Assembly (NCBI RefSeq): GCF_014356525.2
Contig: NC_052510.1
Span: forward strand, 57,156,956-57,220,955
DNA from: Nilaparvata lugens
Taxonomy: Eukaryota; Arthropoda; Insecta; Hemiptera; Delphacidae
DNA: 64,000 nt
Direction: 5' to 3'
Made by a program: the position numbers and the translations under genes. This document shows, one piece after another, positions 1 to 9,305 of the stretch (position 1 is its first letter; each line of letters opens with the position of its first letter). The notes under the pieces are model-generated. The model did not search any database and was not told the origin of the DNA. It was given only the letters and a program-made list of their open reading frames with translations.

Positions 1-129
1 TGCAGTTATATAAATCATAACATCAACAAGCTTTACTTCCAATAATCAAATTCATAGAATGTGTTAAACAGAGTCTGTGATGGTACTACTTTCGCGCCTG
101 CTACAAGTCAATGCCCAATAGGGGATCAG

Positions 130-428
130 ATGTCGGGGAGAACAGTTGTCGGAAGCGCTCGAGGAGAACGGTTGTCGGGAACGCTTCCGACAGACGTTCT
201 CCTTTTTTTTCAGTAGGAGAACGGATGTCGGGGAGAACGGTTGTCGGAAGCGCTCGAGGAGAACGGTTGTCGGGAACGCTTCTGACAGACGTTCTCCTTC
301 TTTTCAGTAGGAGAACGGATGTCGGGGAGAATGGTTGTCAGCATTGGCATATTTTCAGCAGGGTATTGGCTGTCGCCTACGGTCAAAATCAAGAGGAGAA
401 TGGTTGTCGGGGAGAACGGTTGTCAGCG
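130..428. repeat. 95-bp tandem repeat, about 2.5 copies
   Basis: The phrase ATGTCGGGGAGAA recurs at 130, 225 and 319, giving periods of 95 and 94 bp. Each unit contains smaller internal echoes of GGAGAACGG and TTGTCGG. The last copy decays and runs into the LINE fragment near 429. A reading frame stays open through the array, but the period is not a multiple of three, so I regard that as chance. Confidence 0.85.
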
Positions 429-1478
429 ACCCGTAGAAAGCAAGCTGTTAGAATTGAAAAGGTAACTAGTAATCTGATGGAAATCCACTATGGAGTGCCA
501 CAAGGCTCTGTCCTTGGACCCATCTTATTCTTGGTTTACATCAATGACTTGTTCAGGGGTAAATTCAAAGGTGAGATAACAGCTTTTGCTGATGACACTG
601 CCCTGGCATATTCAAACACATTGGATCATCTTCGGTTGGATATACAACATGATCTCAATAAATTGACATTATGGTTCACCTGCAATAAGCTCTCAATGAA
701 TGTTCAGAAAACCAATTACATTTTGTTCAGTCTTATGGGCAGTCTAAGTTTTGCGGAGCCCGTTCAACTGCATACGTGCATTTGTAATTCTGATCATTGT
801 AATTGCCCAATTGTTAAAGGTGAGAATACAGTCAAATATTTGGGTGTTTTCCTTGACCAAAATGTGTCATGGAAAGCCCACATCTCGTACTTGAAAAAGT
901 CATTGCATTTCTACCTGAGAACTATGTACCAATTAAAGGGTCTTTGTAATCTTGAAGCTTTAAAAGATGTCTACCATTCATTTGCTCACTCTAGAATTAA
1001 TTATGGTTTGAGCTGTTGGGGTAGCACCTACTATTCAATTATGAGTCCTATAATCAAACTCCAAAAATCACTCATAAGGATTGTAGCAGGAGTGGGTCGC
1101 CACGATCATACATTCCCCCTTTTCTGTAGACTTGGTATCCTCCCCATAAGACATTTGTATGTGCATAAAGTCTTGTCAATTTTCTATTTAGTGAGCGGGA
1201 ATGATGGCATAACTATTGATTATTGTGATTCAGTTACTGGCCCTTATCGTACGAGGCAGGCTGATGGGTTGTTTGTTCGGGGTGTCAGGCCAAACAGCAC
1301 TTTATTTAAAAAAACCTTTCTTTTTCTAGCACCAAAATTTTTCAATCAGTTACCTTCCTCAATGAAAACCCTTTTCAACTGCCACAATAAAATAATAAAA
1401 ATGAAATTTCATCTAAAAAAATGGCTTCTTTCAATTAGCACAGAAGGATTGGAAGCCATGTACTCTGTCACTGCCTAA
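429..1478 (+). pseudogene. 5'-truncated LINE reverse transcriptase (Jockey/CR1-like)
   Basis: This is the C-terminal half of a non-LTR retrotransposon ORF2 polymerase, which copies element RNA into DNA at the target site. Visible motifs are the GVPQGSVLGP block (bases 492-521) followed by LFLVYINDL, the catalytic FADDTA box with the two aspartates at 591-596, and the later TVKYLGVFLDQ block. A CNC-type cysteine cluster precedes TVKYLG, and a similar cluster occurs in the relic at 54250. The endonuclease domain and the polymerase fingers are missing. Homology begins at about 429, directly against the tandem repeat. The frame is open to a stop at 1476-1478, so only the 5' end is lost. Jockey superfamily membership is inferred from motif style. 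Confidence 0.85.
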
Positions 1479-1671
1479 TGTATCTAACTTTCGTGCACAT
1501 TGTATGTACAGAACACTGTCCTCTTGCAAAACAACATTATATAATATACACATGGACTATTACAAAAATGATGTACATAATATCACGCTCATACGATAAT
1601 TATATCTAATGATTTCCATATAAATCTATCTAAACTATTACTATGGAGACATATATATGAGCAGGTGTATG

Positions 1672-1728
<57 letters not shown>

Positions 1729-2210
1729 ATATGTATATGTATATGTATATGTATTTGGTTTCTATTTTTCATAGGACTAACAGTTCAATTCAACGCTTGT
1801 TTTGTCCGGTGCTCCTGTATGCGGACGTGACCTTTCTCTTAAGGTCATTTGCATACAGTAATGACTTATTTCTGCATGTTGTATATGTATTATAATCTTT
1901 GTAACTTGTGAATCTCTATCTTGAATTGCTGTCCACTGTTATTTTATTGTATCTCTAGTAGAGTAGTCTTTTTGATGTATTTTTCGTTCGCAGTGTAGTA
2001 GAGTAAGCAATTAACTGTATTGTTTGTTGTTTTTTTTTTTGCTTCTTTGTTTTTGTTTTTTTTCTCATTGTATTTCTATAGTGGAGCAGAATGATAATAC
2101 TGCATGCTTATTTTTCTATTACTTTTAATTTTCACATGTTCTGTATTTTTTTTTCACGCAGAAATAAAGTCAAAATTTATTATTATATTTATTATTATTA
2201 TTCCACAGTG
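1479..2210 (+). other. Probable 3' untranslated tail of the LINE
   Basis: AT-rich sequence follows the reverse transcriptase stop. It contains a (TA)n microsatellite at about 1668-1735, T-rich runs near 2028-2060, an AATAAA at 2163-2168 and then a (TTA)n run. This fits a LINE 3' UTR ending in a short simple-repeat tail. The exact 3' end is not defined. Confidence 0.45.
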
Positions 2211-2340
2211 GAGTTCATCACACCTACGGAACGACCACATTGGTATCGTCTGCAATCAAATTAGTGGAGAAGTACAGGTGCAAGATTTCATCCCAGTTAA
2301 TATGAATAGAATTTAATTTTTTTTTTGGAACCGAGTCTAA

Positions 2341-2508
2341 AGGTGCGTACAATACGCGCCGCAAACATGAGCAATTCACTTTTAATCAGCTGATGCCAAA
2401 CTTTTTATATCTGTATCTTACCGTTTCTGTAAAAATACAGATATAGTCAGCTGATTAAAAGTGAATTGCTCATGTTCGCGACGCGTACGCCCTAATCTGT
2501 ACGCACCT
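2341..2508. mobile_element. MITE family 1, palindromic, TAA target duplication
   Basis: The ends AGGTGCGTAC and GTACGCACCT are inverted repeats, and the pairing continues inward through GAGCAATTCACTTTTAATCA. The element is flanked on both sides by TAA (2338-2340 and 2509-2511), a 3-bp duplication of the PIF/Harbinger type. A second copy is at 18099 and a one-ended fragment at 25895. No coding capacity. Confidence 0.85.
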
Positions 2509-2510
2509 TA

Positions 2511-3618
2511 AGGCTCAACTCACACGCGACTCAGGTCGAGAAGAGACTCGATTCTACACCTTTTCCAACTGTATTTGAGAAAGTATCAATTGTAATTGAG
2601 AATAGTCATTTGTATTTGAGAAAACGTCAGATGTAAATGAGAATAGTCAATTGTATTTGAGAACTCATCACTTGTGACTGAGAATAGTGAATTTTTTTTG
2701 AGAAAGTATCATTTCAATTTGAGAACATACGATTTAAAAACGAGAAGTTGTCAGTTGTAATTGGGAAATGATTTCAAAAAGCCAGTACCTCCAGTATTTA
2801 TATTTTTCATAACTGCACTCATATAAAAATAATATGATAATATATTTAATATTGCAATAAAACGTTTAGTTTTTGAATAAAACATTATTTCTAAGCCCCA
2901 AAATCCATTGAAGAAGTGCCGAATTGTTTGATCAAGAAATTCTATTGATTGATGATGAAGTTCAATTGCATCGTAAGCATAGAGAATTTGATCTTCATCA
3001 AGTGCAATGTTTCACAAACGGTTTGGAGACAAAAGTCGCGTTGCCAATACATACATAGAAATAATACTCATTAATCATTTGTAAACAGTACAGGGGAAAT
3101 ACTTTCACCATTGAAAATAATATTAATTTGCCCCCATGCAAAGCCTATGGTAGTAATTGGAATACTGTTTAAGTAGTACAGTATCCTTTCCTGCTCAAAT
3201 CAAACCTGTACTGTGGTAGACTACAGAAGAGTCCGACATGTCAATTGGGAAATGTTCTCATTTACAATATTGAAATCTTCTCATTTACATTTGACGATTT
3301 CTCAAATACAATTGACTATTCTCAATTACATGTGATGACTTCCCAAATACAGTTGACTATTCTCATCTACATCTAACATTCTCTCAATTACAAGTGACTA
3401 ATCTCAAATACAATTGATACTTTCTCAAATTAACTTGATACTTTCTCAAACAAAATTGGAAAAGGTGTAGTCGAGAGCATGTGTTTTCAAATGGTGACGT
3501 CGCGGAGACTATAGAATCCTTATCCTAAATAGTCTGATTGTCACCATTTGGAAACACATGCCCTCGACCAGAGTCGAGTCTCTTCTCGACCTGAGTCGCG
3601 TGAGTGTAAGTTGAGCCT
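2511..3618. mobile_element. 1.1-kb TIR element with internal 25-bp tandem motifs
   Basis: The ends AGGCTCAACT and AGTTGAGCCT are inverted repeats flanked by TA, and pairing continues through the GACTCAGGTCGAGAAGAG segment. Just inside both ends lie arrays of a roughly 25-bp motif of the form GAGAATAGTCAATTGTATTT, inverted between the arms. A nested hairpin at about 3472-3570 pairs GCATGTGTTTTCAAATGGTG with its complement. No transposase frame is visible, so it is non-autonomous. It starts at the base where the neighbouring MITE ends. Confidence 0.8.
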
Positions 3619-4160
3619 TAGTATAATAAATCAATGTCATTCAGGTACTCTTTTACTGTTTCAAGACTGTACTCTATTCAATAAAGTGTAGAAAATTTGA
3701 ATTTCCAATTCAAACCAATGATATCCACTTCAAGAATCTGAGAATCTCGGAAGCTTATCACTTATCAGTGCTTTTGGGTTTCAAATCAGAATCTAGCGAT
3801 AAAACTTCAATTATTGTTTCTGTCTGCAGGCTGTTGTGGAATATCTTCTGCGTAGCCATGGCGACCATGCTGCATATTTCTTCTTCTTCTTTTTCTTCTT
3901 CTTCTTCTCCTTCTCCCTTTTCTTCTTCATCCTCTCCTTCTCTTCATCATCGTATTAAACTTGGTAAGTAATCATTACACTCCAACAACTACGTACAGTG
4001 GGAAGTTTGGCTATGTAATTACTGTAGCAGGCTTATATGTTTTGTGAAATTGAAGAGGGTGACGACCTTAGTGAATAAAACATGAGCCTCTCGTGCTGCT
4101 CCAGCTATTGTCAACATGTGCCAGTAATATACAACAAATTGTTTATGTTCTACTGTTTTT
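3619..4160. other. Unassigned, with a TTC-rich tract and a candidate exon
   Basis: Mostly anonymous AT-rich sequence. A (TTC)n-type pyrimidine tract lies at about 3878-3955. The only coding-like signal is the candidate exon listed separately. Confidence 0.4.
3830..3963 (+). CDS. Weak candidate exon with a serine-rich peptide
   Basis: A good acceptor (pyrimidine run, then TGTCTGCAG ending at 3829) and a perfect donor (TTG followed by GTAAGT at 3964) bracket 134 bp. The interval is open in one frame and holds two ATGs, the first in a fair context (GCCATGG). The peptide from this ATG begins MATMLHI and is then almost all serine and proline, because it runs through the (TTC)n tract. I recognise no domain. 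It could be the first coding exon of a host gene, or two chance splice motifs around a microsatellite. Confidence 0.2.
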
Positions 4161-4405
4161 GGGCTGAAATTTGTCAGCAATATTCAACAATTCATTCTTT
4201 CTGAGCCTCACAAAATTCTGTCAGTTTTGTTATCATTGGAAAATCCATTGTAATTTGATCGAAATCTCCCAAAAGAGTTTTCTGGGCTGAGATTTGTCAA
4301 CAATTCCCAACATTCCCAACAATTCATTCTTCCTGAGTCTCACAAAATTCTGTCAGTTCTGTTATCCTTGGAGAAATTATTATTGTAATCTGATCGAGAT
4401 CTTTC
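4161..4405. repeat. 123-bp direct duplication
   Basis: A segment starting GGGCTGAAATTTGTCA at 4161 is repeated from 4284 with scattered substitutions and a small internal insertion (CCCAACATT doubled). Confidence 0.75.
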
Positions 4406-4606
4406 CCAAGATAGTTTCCACTCACAATCGATATTTGTTTATTGATTCAGTCAATACATACAACATAGAGACTGTCTGCAAACCTGAAAAGTAGGAAAAC
4501 AATCAATTGAGGTCTTTGGATGAAAATTGATAAAAATAACAGAAAATTAAAAAGTTTGGTTTGAATCCTAGTTGTATTCGAAGTATAGAGTGTTCATAAA
4601 AAAATG

Positions 4607-4730
4607 AAGGTAACTCGCTATTGTGAACCATATTGTTGTTAGTAACCCAACTGAAATGTCGAAAAAAATCAAGGTAACTCGCTATTGTGAATCATATTGT
4701 TGTTAGTAACCCAACCGAAATGTTCAAATT
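4607..4730. repeat. 64-bp direct duplication
   Basis: The phrase AAGGTAACTCGCTATTGTGA starts at 4607 and again at 4671, and both are followed by TTGTTGTTAGTAACCCAAC. Confidence 0.85.
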
Positions 4731-4984
4731 ATCATTAACAGAAACACCAAAGGTATCAGTATCACGTCATCAATGTAATAGTGTGGAAATATTTATAGAA
4801 TATACTACATAAGTATATAATACATATAATATACTATATTAAGGAGAAGCCCATTATCATTTCAATATTCACTCAATTGGCTACTGATGAAGTGATTTTG
4901 AAAAAGACAGATTCTAATATAATTTAATTATTGTGAGTCGACTAACATGACGAATTACTATAATAGTATAATGAAATATATAAC

Positions 4985-5030
4985 TTCAGTGAGGTCCACG
5001 TAATAATGGCAGTGGAGGAGTACAGTATAC
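4985..5030. mobile_element. Fragment of the GTCCACG TIR family
   Basis: Short match to the terminus GTGAGGTCCACG...TGGCAGTGGAG, seen in full at 22884 and 41183. Only one end is visible. Confidence 0.5.
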
Positions 5031-5128
5031 ACTATTTATACTACATTCCATACTTTCTGAATTACTGTAACATTATTGTTGCAAGTTTGATGAATGGCTT
5101 CCATTTCATCAGACCACTCAAACTGCTA

Positions 5129-5747
5129 AGGCTGTGCACAGGCTAAAAATAAACTTTCTACTCGTGCTATTTTTTTAAGTTTCTCGATTTGTATATCATT
5201 GAACTATCAAAATGAAAAAGTTTTCTCAGGAAAATATTATTTTCCGATCATTACTATTTGAGATATGAGCGCCTGAAGTTTAAATTTTTTGGACAGAACA
5301 TTTCAAAATCGGTAAGAGATAAATCTATGAGATTTGGAGGAGAGATTCTTCATGGTATTGTTGAAGTAGTAAAACAAAAATTTTCTGAGAATATTTATTT
5401 TTATGATTGGTTATTCAATTTACTAAAAATAAATTTTAGTTGTGTTTTTTTGGTAAATTGGATAACTTTATCAAAAATTCATATTTTCAGAAAAATTTTG
5501 TTTTACTAAATCAACAATACCATGAAGAATCCATCCTCTTTATCTCATGGATTTATATCTTACCGAATTTGAAGTGTTCTGTCCTAAAAAATTCAAGCTT
5601 CAGGCGCTCATATCTCGAAAAGGAATGATCGGAAAAAAAATGTTTTCCTGTGAAAACGTTTTCATTCTGATAGCTTGATGATATACAAATCAAAAAACTA
5701 TGAAAAATATTACGATTAGAAAGTTTATTTTTAGCCTTTGCACAGCC
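5129..5747. mobile_element. Foldback element, copy 1 (AGGCTGTGC family)
   Basis: A near-palindrome of about 620 bp. The left arm starts AGGCTGTGCACAGGCTAAAA; the right arm ends GCCTTTGCACAGCC. Pairing extends through TGAGATATGAGCGCC and TGGACAGAACATTTC. TA precedes the left end; the right flank is degraded. The second copy at 24262 has TA on both sides. No coding potential, so a MITE. Confidence 0.85.
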
Positions 5748-6109
5748 CAAACTCCGATCCACGATTCTCTATAAGAAGAGAAGTATGGAGAAGGAATGGT
5801 GGATAATATTTTTTTTATCCAACCACAAAAATTGAGGTACAATAGTATTAAATCTCGAAAACTAAACTTGATAATACTGCCTGGATAATTCTAGCTGGAC
5901 TCAGCTGGTCATTGAATACAATGAATTATTATCTGAAACATTTACGGTTAGCAGCTTGTGTGTGCGCAGACGCAAGTTTGAGATACTTTCGTCTATTGCA
6001 CACAAAAGACACATTTTCTTAGCGTTTGGGTCTCAATGGTGCGAAAAAGCGGGCAACCGATAGAAAAGATATTCCGCTTCTTCCGGCTCATTTCGCCCGG
6101 TAACTTCCT
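5748..6109. other. No recognisable feature
   Basis: Unique-looking AT-rich sequence between a foldback element and the pyrimidine minisatellite. I see no coding or repeat signal. Confidence 0.4.
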
Positions 6110-6575
6110 GTTCGCTTCCACCTCCATTTTCTTCTTCCTTTTCCTCCTCTTCCAACTCCATTTTCTCCTTCCTCTTATTTTTCCTCTACCTCCATTTTCT
6201 TCTTCCTTTTTTTCTCTTCCTCCTCCATTTTATTCTTCTTTCTCCATCTCTTCTTCCTTTTCTTTCTATTCTACCTCCATTTTCTTCTCTCCCACCTCCA
6301 TTTTCTCCTCCCTCTTATTTTTCCTCTACCTCCATTTTCTTCTTCCTTTTTTTCTCTTCCTCCTCCATTTTATTCTTCTTTCTCCATCTCTTCTTTCTTT
6401 TCTTTCTATTCTACCTCCATTTTCTTCTCTCCCACCTCCATTTTCTCCTCCCTCTTATTTTTCCTCTACCTCCATTTTCTTCTTCCTTTTTCTTCTCTTC
6501 CACCTCCATTTTCTTCTTATTTTTCCATCTCTTCTTCCTTTTCTTTCCATTCTACCTCCATTTTCTTCTTCCTTT
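6110..6575. repeat. Pyrimidine-rich minisatellite, 140-bp higher-order unit
   Basis: The strand is nearly all C and T, built from CCTCCATTTTCTTCTTCC-like blocks. A larger unit beginning CCTCTACCTCCATTTTC starts at 6183, 6323 and 6463, exactly 140 bp apart. A stop-free frame of 193 codons crosses it and encodes only Phe/Leu/Ser/Pro repeats, which is a composition artefact. Confidence 0.9.
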
Positions 6576-6583
6576 GATGACCA

Positions 6584-6790
6584 GCAGGTAACACGTGCTC
6601 CACAAGGGTCTATTTAAACTTGACGTAATGAAATCTTGAAGAATTGAAAATAGGCCGATAACAATCCTAGGTTAATTAAGAATTCATATGCGAAATTTCA
6701 AGTTAATCAGTCCAGTAGTTCAGACGTTATGATGCGTCAAACATAATTTTCCTATCCCGTACGTGTATAAGCTAGTTCTTTACTTTATTC
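6584..6790 (+). repeat. Dispersed repeat family D, copy 1
   Basis: Begins GCAGGTAACACGTGCTCCAC, contains AATCAGTCCAGTAGTTCAGA and ends with CCTATCCCGTACGTGTATAA. Related copies are at 26054-26370, 26962-27030 and in the duplicate at 28595. It looks like the 3' region of a retroelement, but its class is not clear from sequence alone. Confidence 0.7.
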
Positions 6791-7109
6791 TGGTATAGAT
6801 AATAACACAGAATACAATAATTATATATGCTGTATTCTGTGATAATTGTAATAATGATCCCTGTGAATGCGAATGATATGCATCCATAGGAGTTCATTCA
6901 AAAATACAGACATTATTATAATGGGTTTCCTAAGAGAGAAGTTAATAGAAGAGAGATAATACGTATTCAAATAACGTGTTGAGAATACATTCAATTTCAA
7001 TTGAAAATAATTTCTAAATTTTAGAAAAATATTTGTATTATTTTATAAAACAGCAAATGAAAATTGAATTGGAAAAAAAATTAGCCTGTACTCATTTCAA
7101 GATTTTCTC

Positions 7110-7202
7110 AATTTATTATTGTAAATTAGTTTTCAATTCTAACATGACACTATTCATATTGTATTTATACAATGATGAATAAAGAACTATTTGATTTGAT
7201 AT
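7110..7202 (+). other. Possible LINE 3' tail
   Basis: Sequence ending GATGAATAAAGAACTATTTGATTTGAT, with an AATAAA followed by a TTTGAT-type short repeat, a common ending of insect LINE insertions. No coding part remains. Confidence 0.35.
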
Positions 7203-7399
7203 CAATCGCGTAAATAAATTATGAAACTTCTACTACTTCGGCTGACGGCTTCCTCTTAGCCTAGATAACTTTTTTTATATTGTGTGTGAGAGGAAAATAC
7301 TGTGAGAATTAATTTTTTCATTTGTATCTTTCAAATTATTCGAGTGGTATCATTTTCATTTTCTGGTGTTATATTTTAAAAATGTGAATGAAGTTCTAT

Positions 7400-7667
7400 C
7401 ATAGAGAAACGATAGCGTAAGTAGATATCCCATGGTATAGGGAATTTATGTCGCAACTTTCTCTGTTATCTCAAGCCGATTATTGTCGATTATTGTCATT
7501 TTTACTGTTTTGTTGGCATGATAGTGTATGAACGACTAAAACTTGAAAGACTACCAGCGTCACACAGCTGCATAGGAAAGAACTACGTGAACTATAGGCT
7601 TGGGATAACAGTATAAGTTGCGACATAGCCATGGTATATCTACTTAATATGCTATCGTTTCTCTATG
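7400..7667. mobile_element. Foldback MITE with 7-bp target duplication, copy 1
   Basis: Ends CATAGAGAAACGATAGC and GCTATCGTTTCTCTATG are perfect inverted repeats, and pairing continues through AAGTAGATAT and CCATGGTATA, and then TATGTCGCAACTT. The flanks are exact 7-bp direct repeats, GTTCTAT at 7393-7399 and 7668-7674. A second copy at 63574 also has a perfect 7-bp duplication. Seven base pairs and a CA-start TIR recall P-superfamily elements such as Drosophila 1360; that link is inference. No transposase is present. Confidence 0.9.
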
Positions 7668-7674
7668 GTTCTAT

Positions 7675-9126
7675 TCTATTGGAAAAATAAGATTGTGAAA
7701 CTAGATGATTTGAATGAGAATATTGCTATGAACTTGTTTTCATAATTCAAATGTTGAATACATTTTTTATGACTTGGGATACAAGACAGAGAAACAGCAA
7801 CTAATTGGACTGATAGAAACTGCTTTCAACATGCAATCAAGGTTGAGGCTATAATTTCACCAAATTTCTCTACCTATTTGTCAACTGTTCAGCTCTCGTC
7901 TGGCGGTAACTGAATAATCACAACACAGTTCTCCCTGATCTATGACTATTCATCTTTGCCGCACTTCCGATCCGGGTCGGAAGGATTCCGCAGTAGGGAA
8001 TCGCATCATTACCATTCGACGCGAAATTATCGGTTGCGAAACAGCAGAAGATATTTATTGTAGGGCGCAGACAGAACGATTTATGCCTGTTCACAGTTGA
8101 GGGGAACACTATATTGTAACGCAGTTTGCAGGGACAACACCTGCGTTTAGTCCGTCGTAGTTTATTGGCAAATTAATTCAGGATAGAAGCCTCTCCACCC
8201 TACCAAAGTATTAAAAGGGTTAAGTCTCGAATAGGGGGTCGCAACCCTGGTTGATCAGGTTGTAGCGAAATCCCACCACCCCACCTTACTTTATTCCGTC
8301 GGTTATCTCCTACTAGATTTTCCTCTTACACAGCTTTAGAGACGGCTTACAGCTTTGATTCTTCAACCTCCACCCACCTTTCAACGGCTCCCACATGCTT
8401 GGAAGCGCTCCAACTTTGTAAAGCTTCTTTCCTCGATCCACAGCTGAACCTCGCTTTCCACGATCCCAAGCTGAACCTCGCTTTGTTCACATTCCTCAAC
8501 TTGGTTCTGTCGATTTACGTCAAAATTTACCACCGAACTTTGGCTAATTCGTGTGTCTCTGATCCGAAATTGGTGAACTGAAAGTTTAGGGTTCATCCTT
8601 AAAATGTCACTTGAGTTCCACATTATTTTAAAGTCACCGATATTGAACTTAGACTCCCCTCCAAAGATGTTGGAACAGTAAATTTTAGAGAACATTGTTG
8701 GAACAGCTTCAGAAAACTGTTTACGTCAAACGAAAATTTCTTTAGTGCTTTGATTTGATGATGTTCTCCGTAGCTTGCATCTCTTCTTCAATTTATTTTT
8801 CCTGGTTGATTTTAGAATTTTCTTAAAATTTTTCTTGAAAACCTGAAGATGATGTGAATCGCTCTCTTGGTACTAAGGAAACTCACAGGTTGAATTTCTC
8901 TCATACTTTTCAATGGAATTGAAAACAATTTTTTTCTTTATTTTATTGGATATAGAATATCAGTTCCCCCCGAACCACATTTCCCCCCTATCCGCATGGA
9001 TATGTGGATAAAATGTGGATAGTTTCCCCCTATCCACATTTTGATATCTTCATCATGGAGATATCTAATAATACGATGGAAGATTCAATTGAAAATTGCA
9101 TTTCAACCAACTGGATGAATCTTTTT
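7675..9126. other. Unassigned; somewhat GC-richer between 7900 and 8500
   Basis: No repeat family recognised. The part from 7900 to 8500 is less AT-rich and contains a 30-bp local duplication (CAGCTGAACCTCGCTTTCCA at about 8440, then AAGCTGAACCTCGCTTTG). Short open frames on both strands show no recognisable domain. It could be host regulatory or untranslated sequence. Confidence 0.3.
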
Positions 9127-9305
9127 GTGTAGTTGAGAAGTTGATATTGTGGTAATTATTCATATTCAATGAAAAAGACTGAGAAATTGTCAAAAAAACA
9201 CAGATTTATTCAGAGATTGACAATGGTGTAATAACCGAAACCGGTCTTTCTAACTATCAATAAATCTGTGATTTTTTGACAATTTCTTAGTCTTTTTCAT
9301 TCAAC
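9127..9305. mobile_element. Foldback family T, copy 1, right end missing
   Basis: Starts GTGTAGTTGAGAAGTTGAT and contains ATGAAAAAGACTGAGAAATTGTC with its inverted partner at about 9275-9303. The loop holds AATGGTGTAATAACCGAAAC. Other copies are at 34125 and, interrupted by a Harbinger element, at 35900-36790 and 38525-39425. Confidence 0.75.

Noticed and set aside
6036..6617. 193-codon open frame, Phe/Ser/Leu/Pro-rich
   Set aside because: It runs through a pyrimidine-only minisatellite with a 140-bp period, where stop codons cannot readily occur; the peptide is low-complexity and has no domain.
8381..8695. 104-codon minus-strand frame
   Set aside because: It overlaps a plus-strand frame of similar size, contains a local duplication, and shows no recognisable domain; no splice or start signal supports it.
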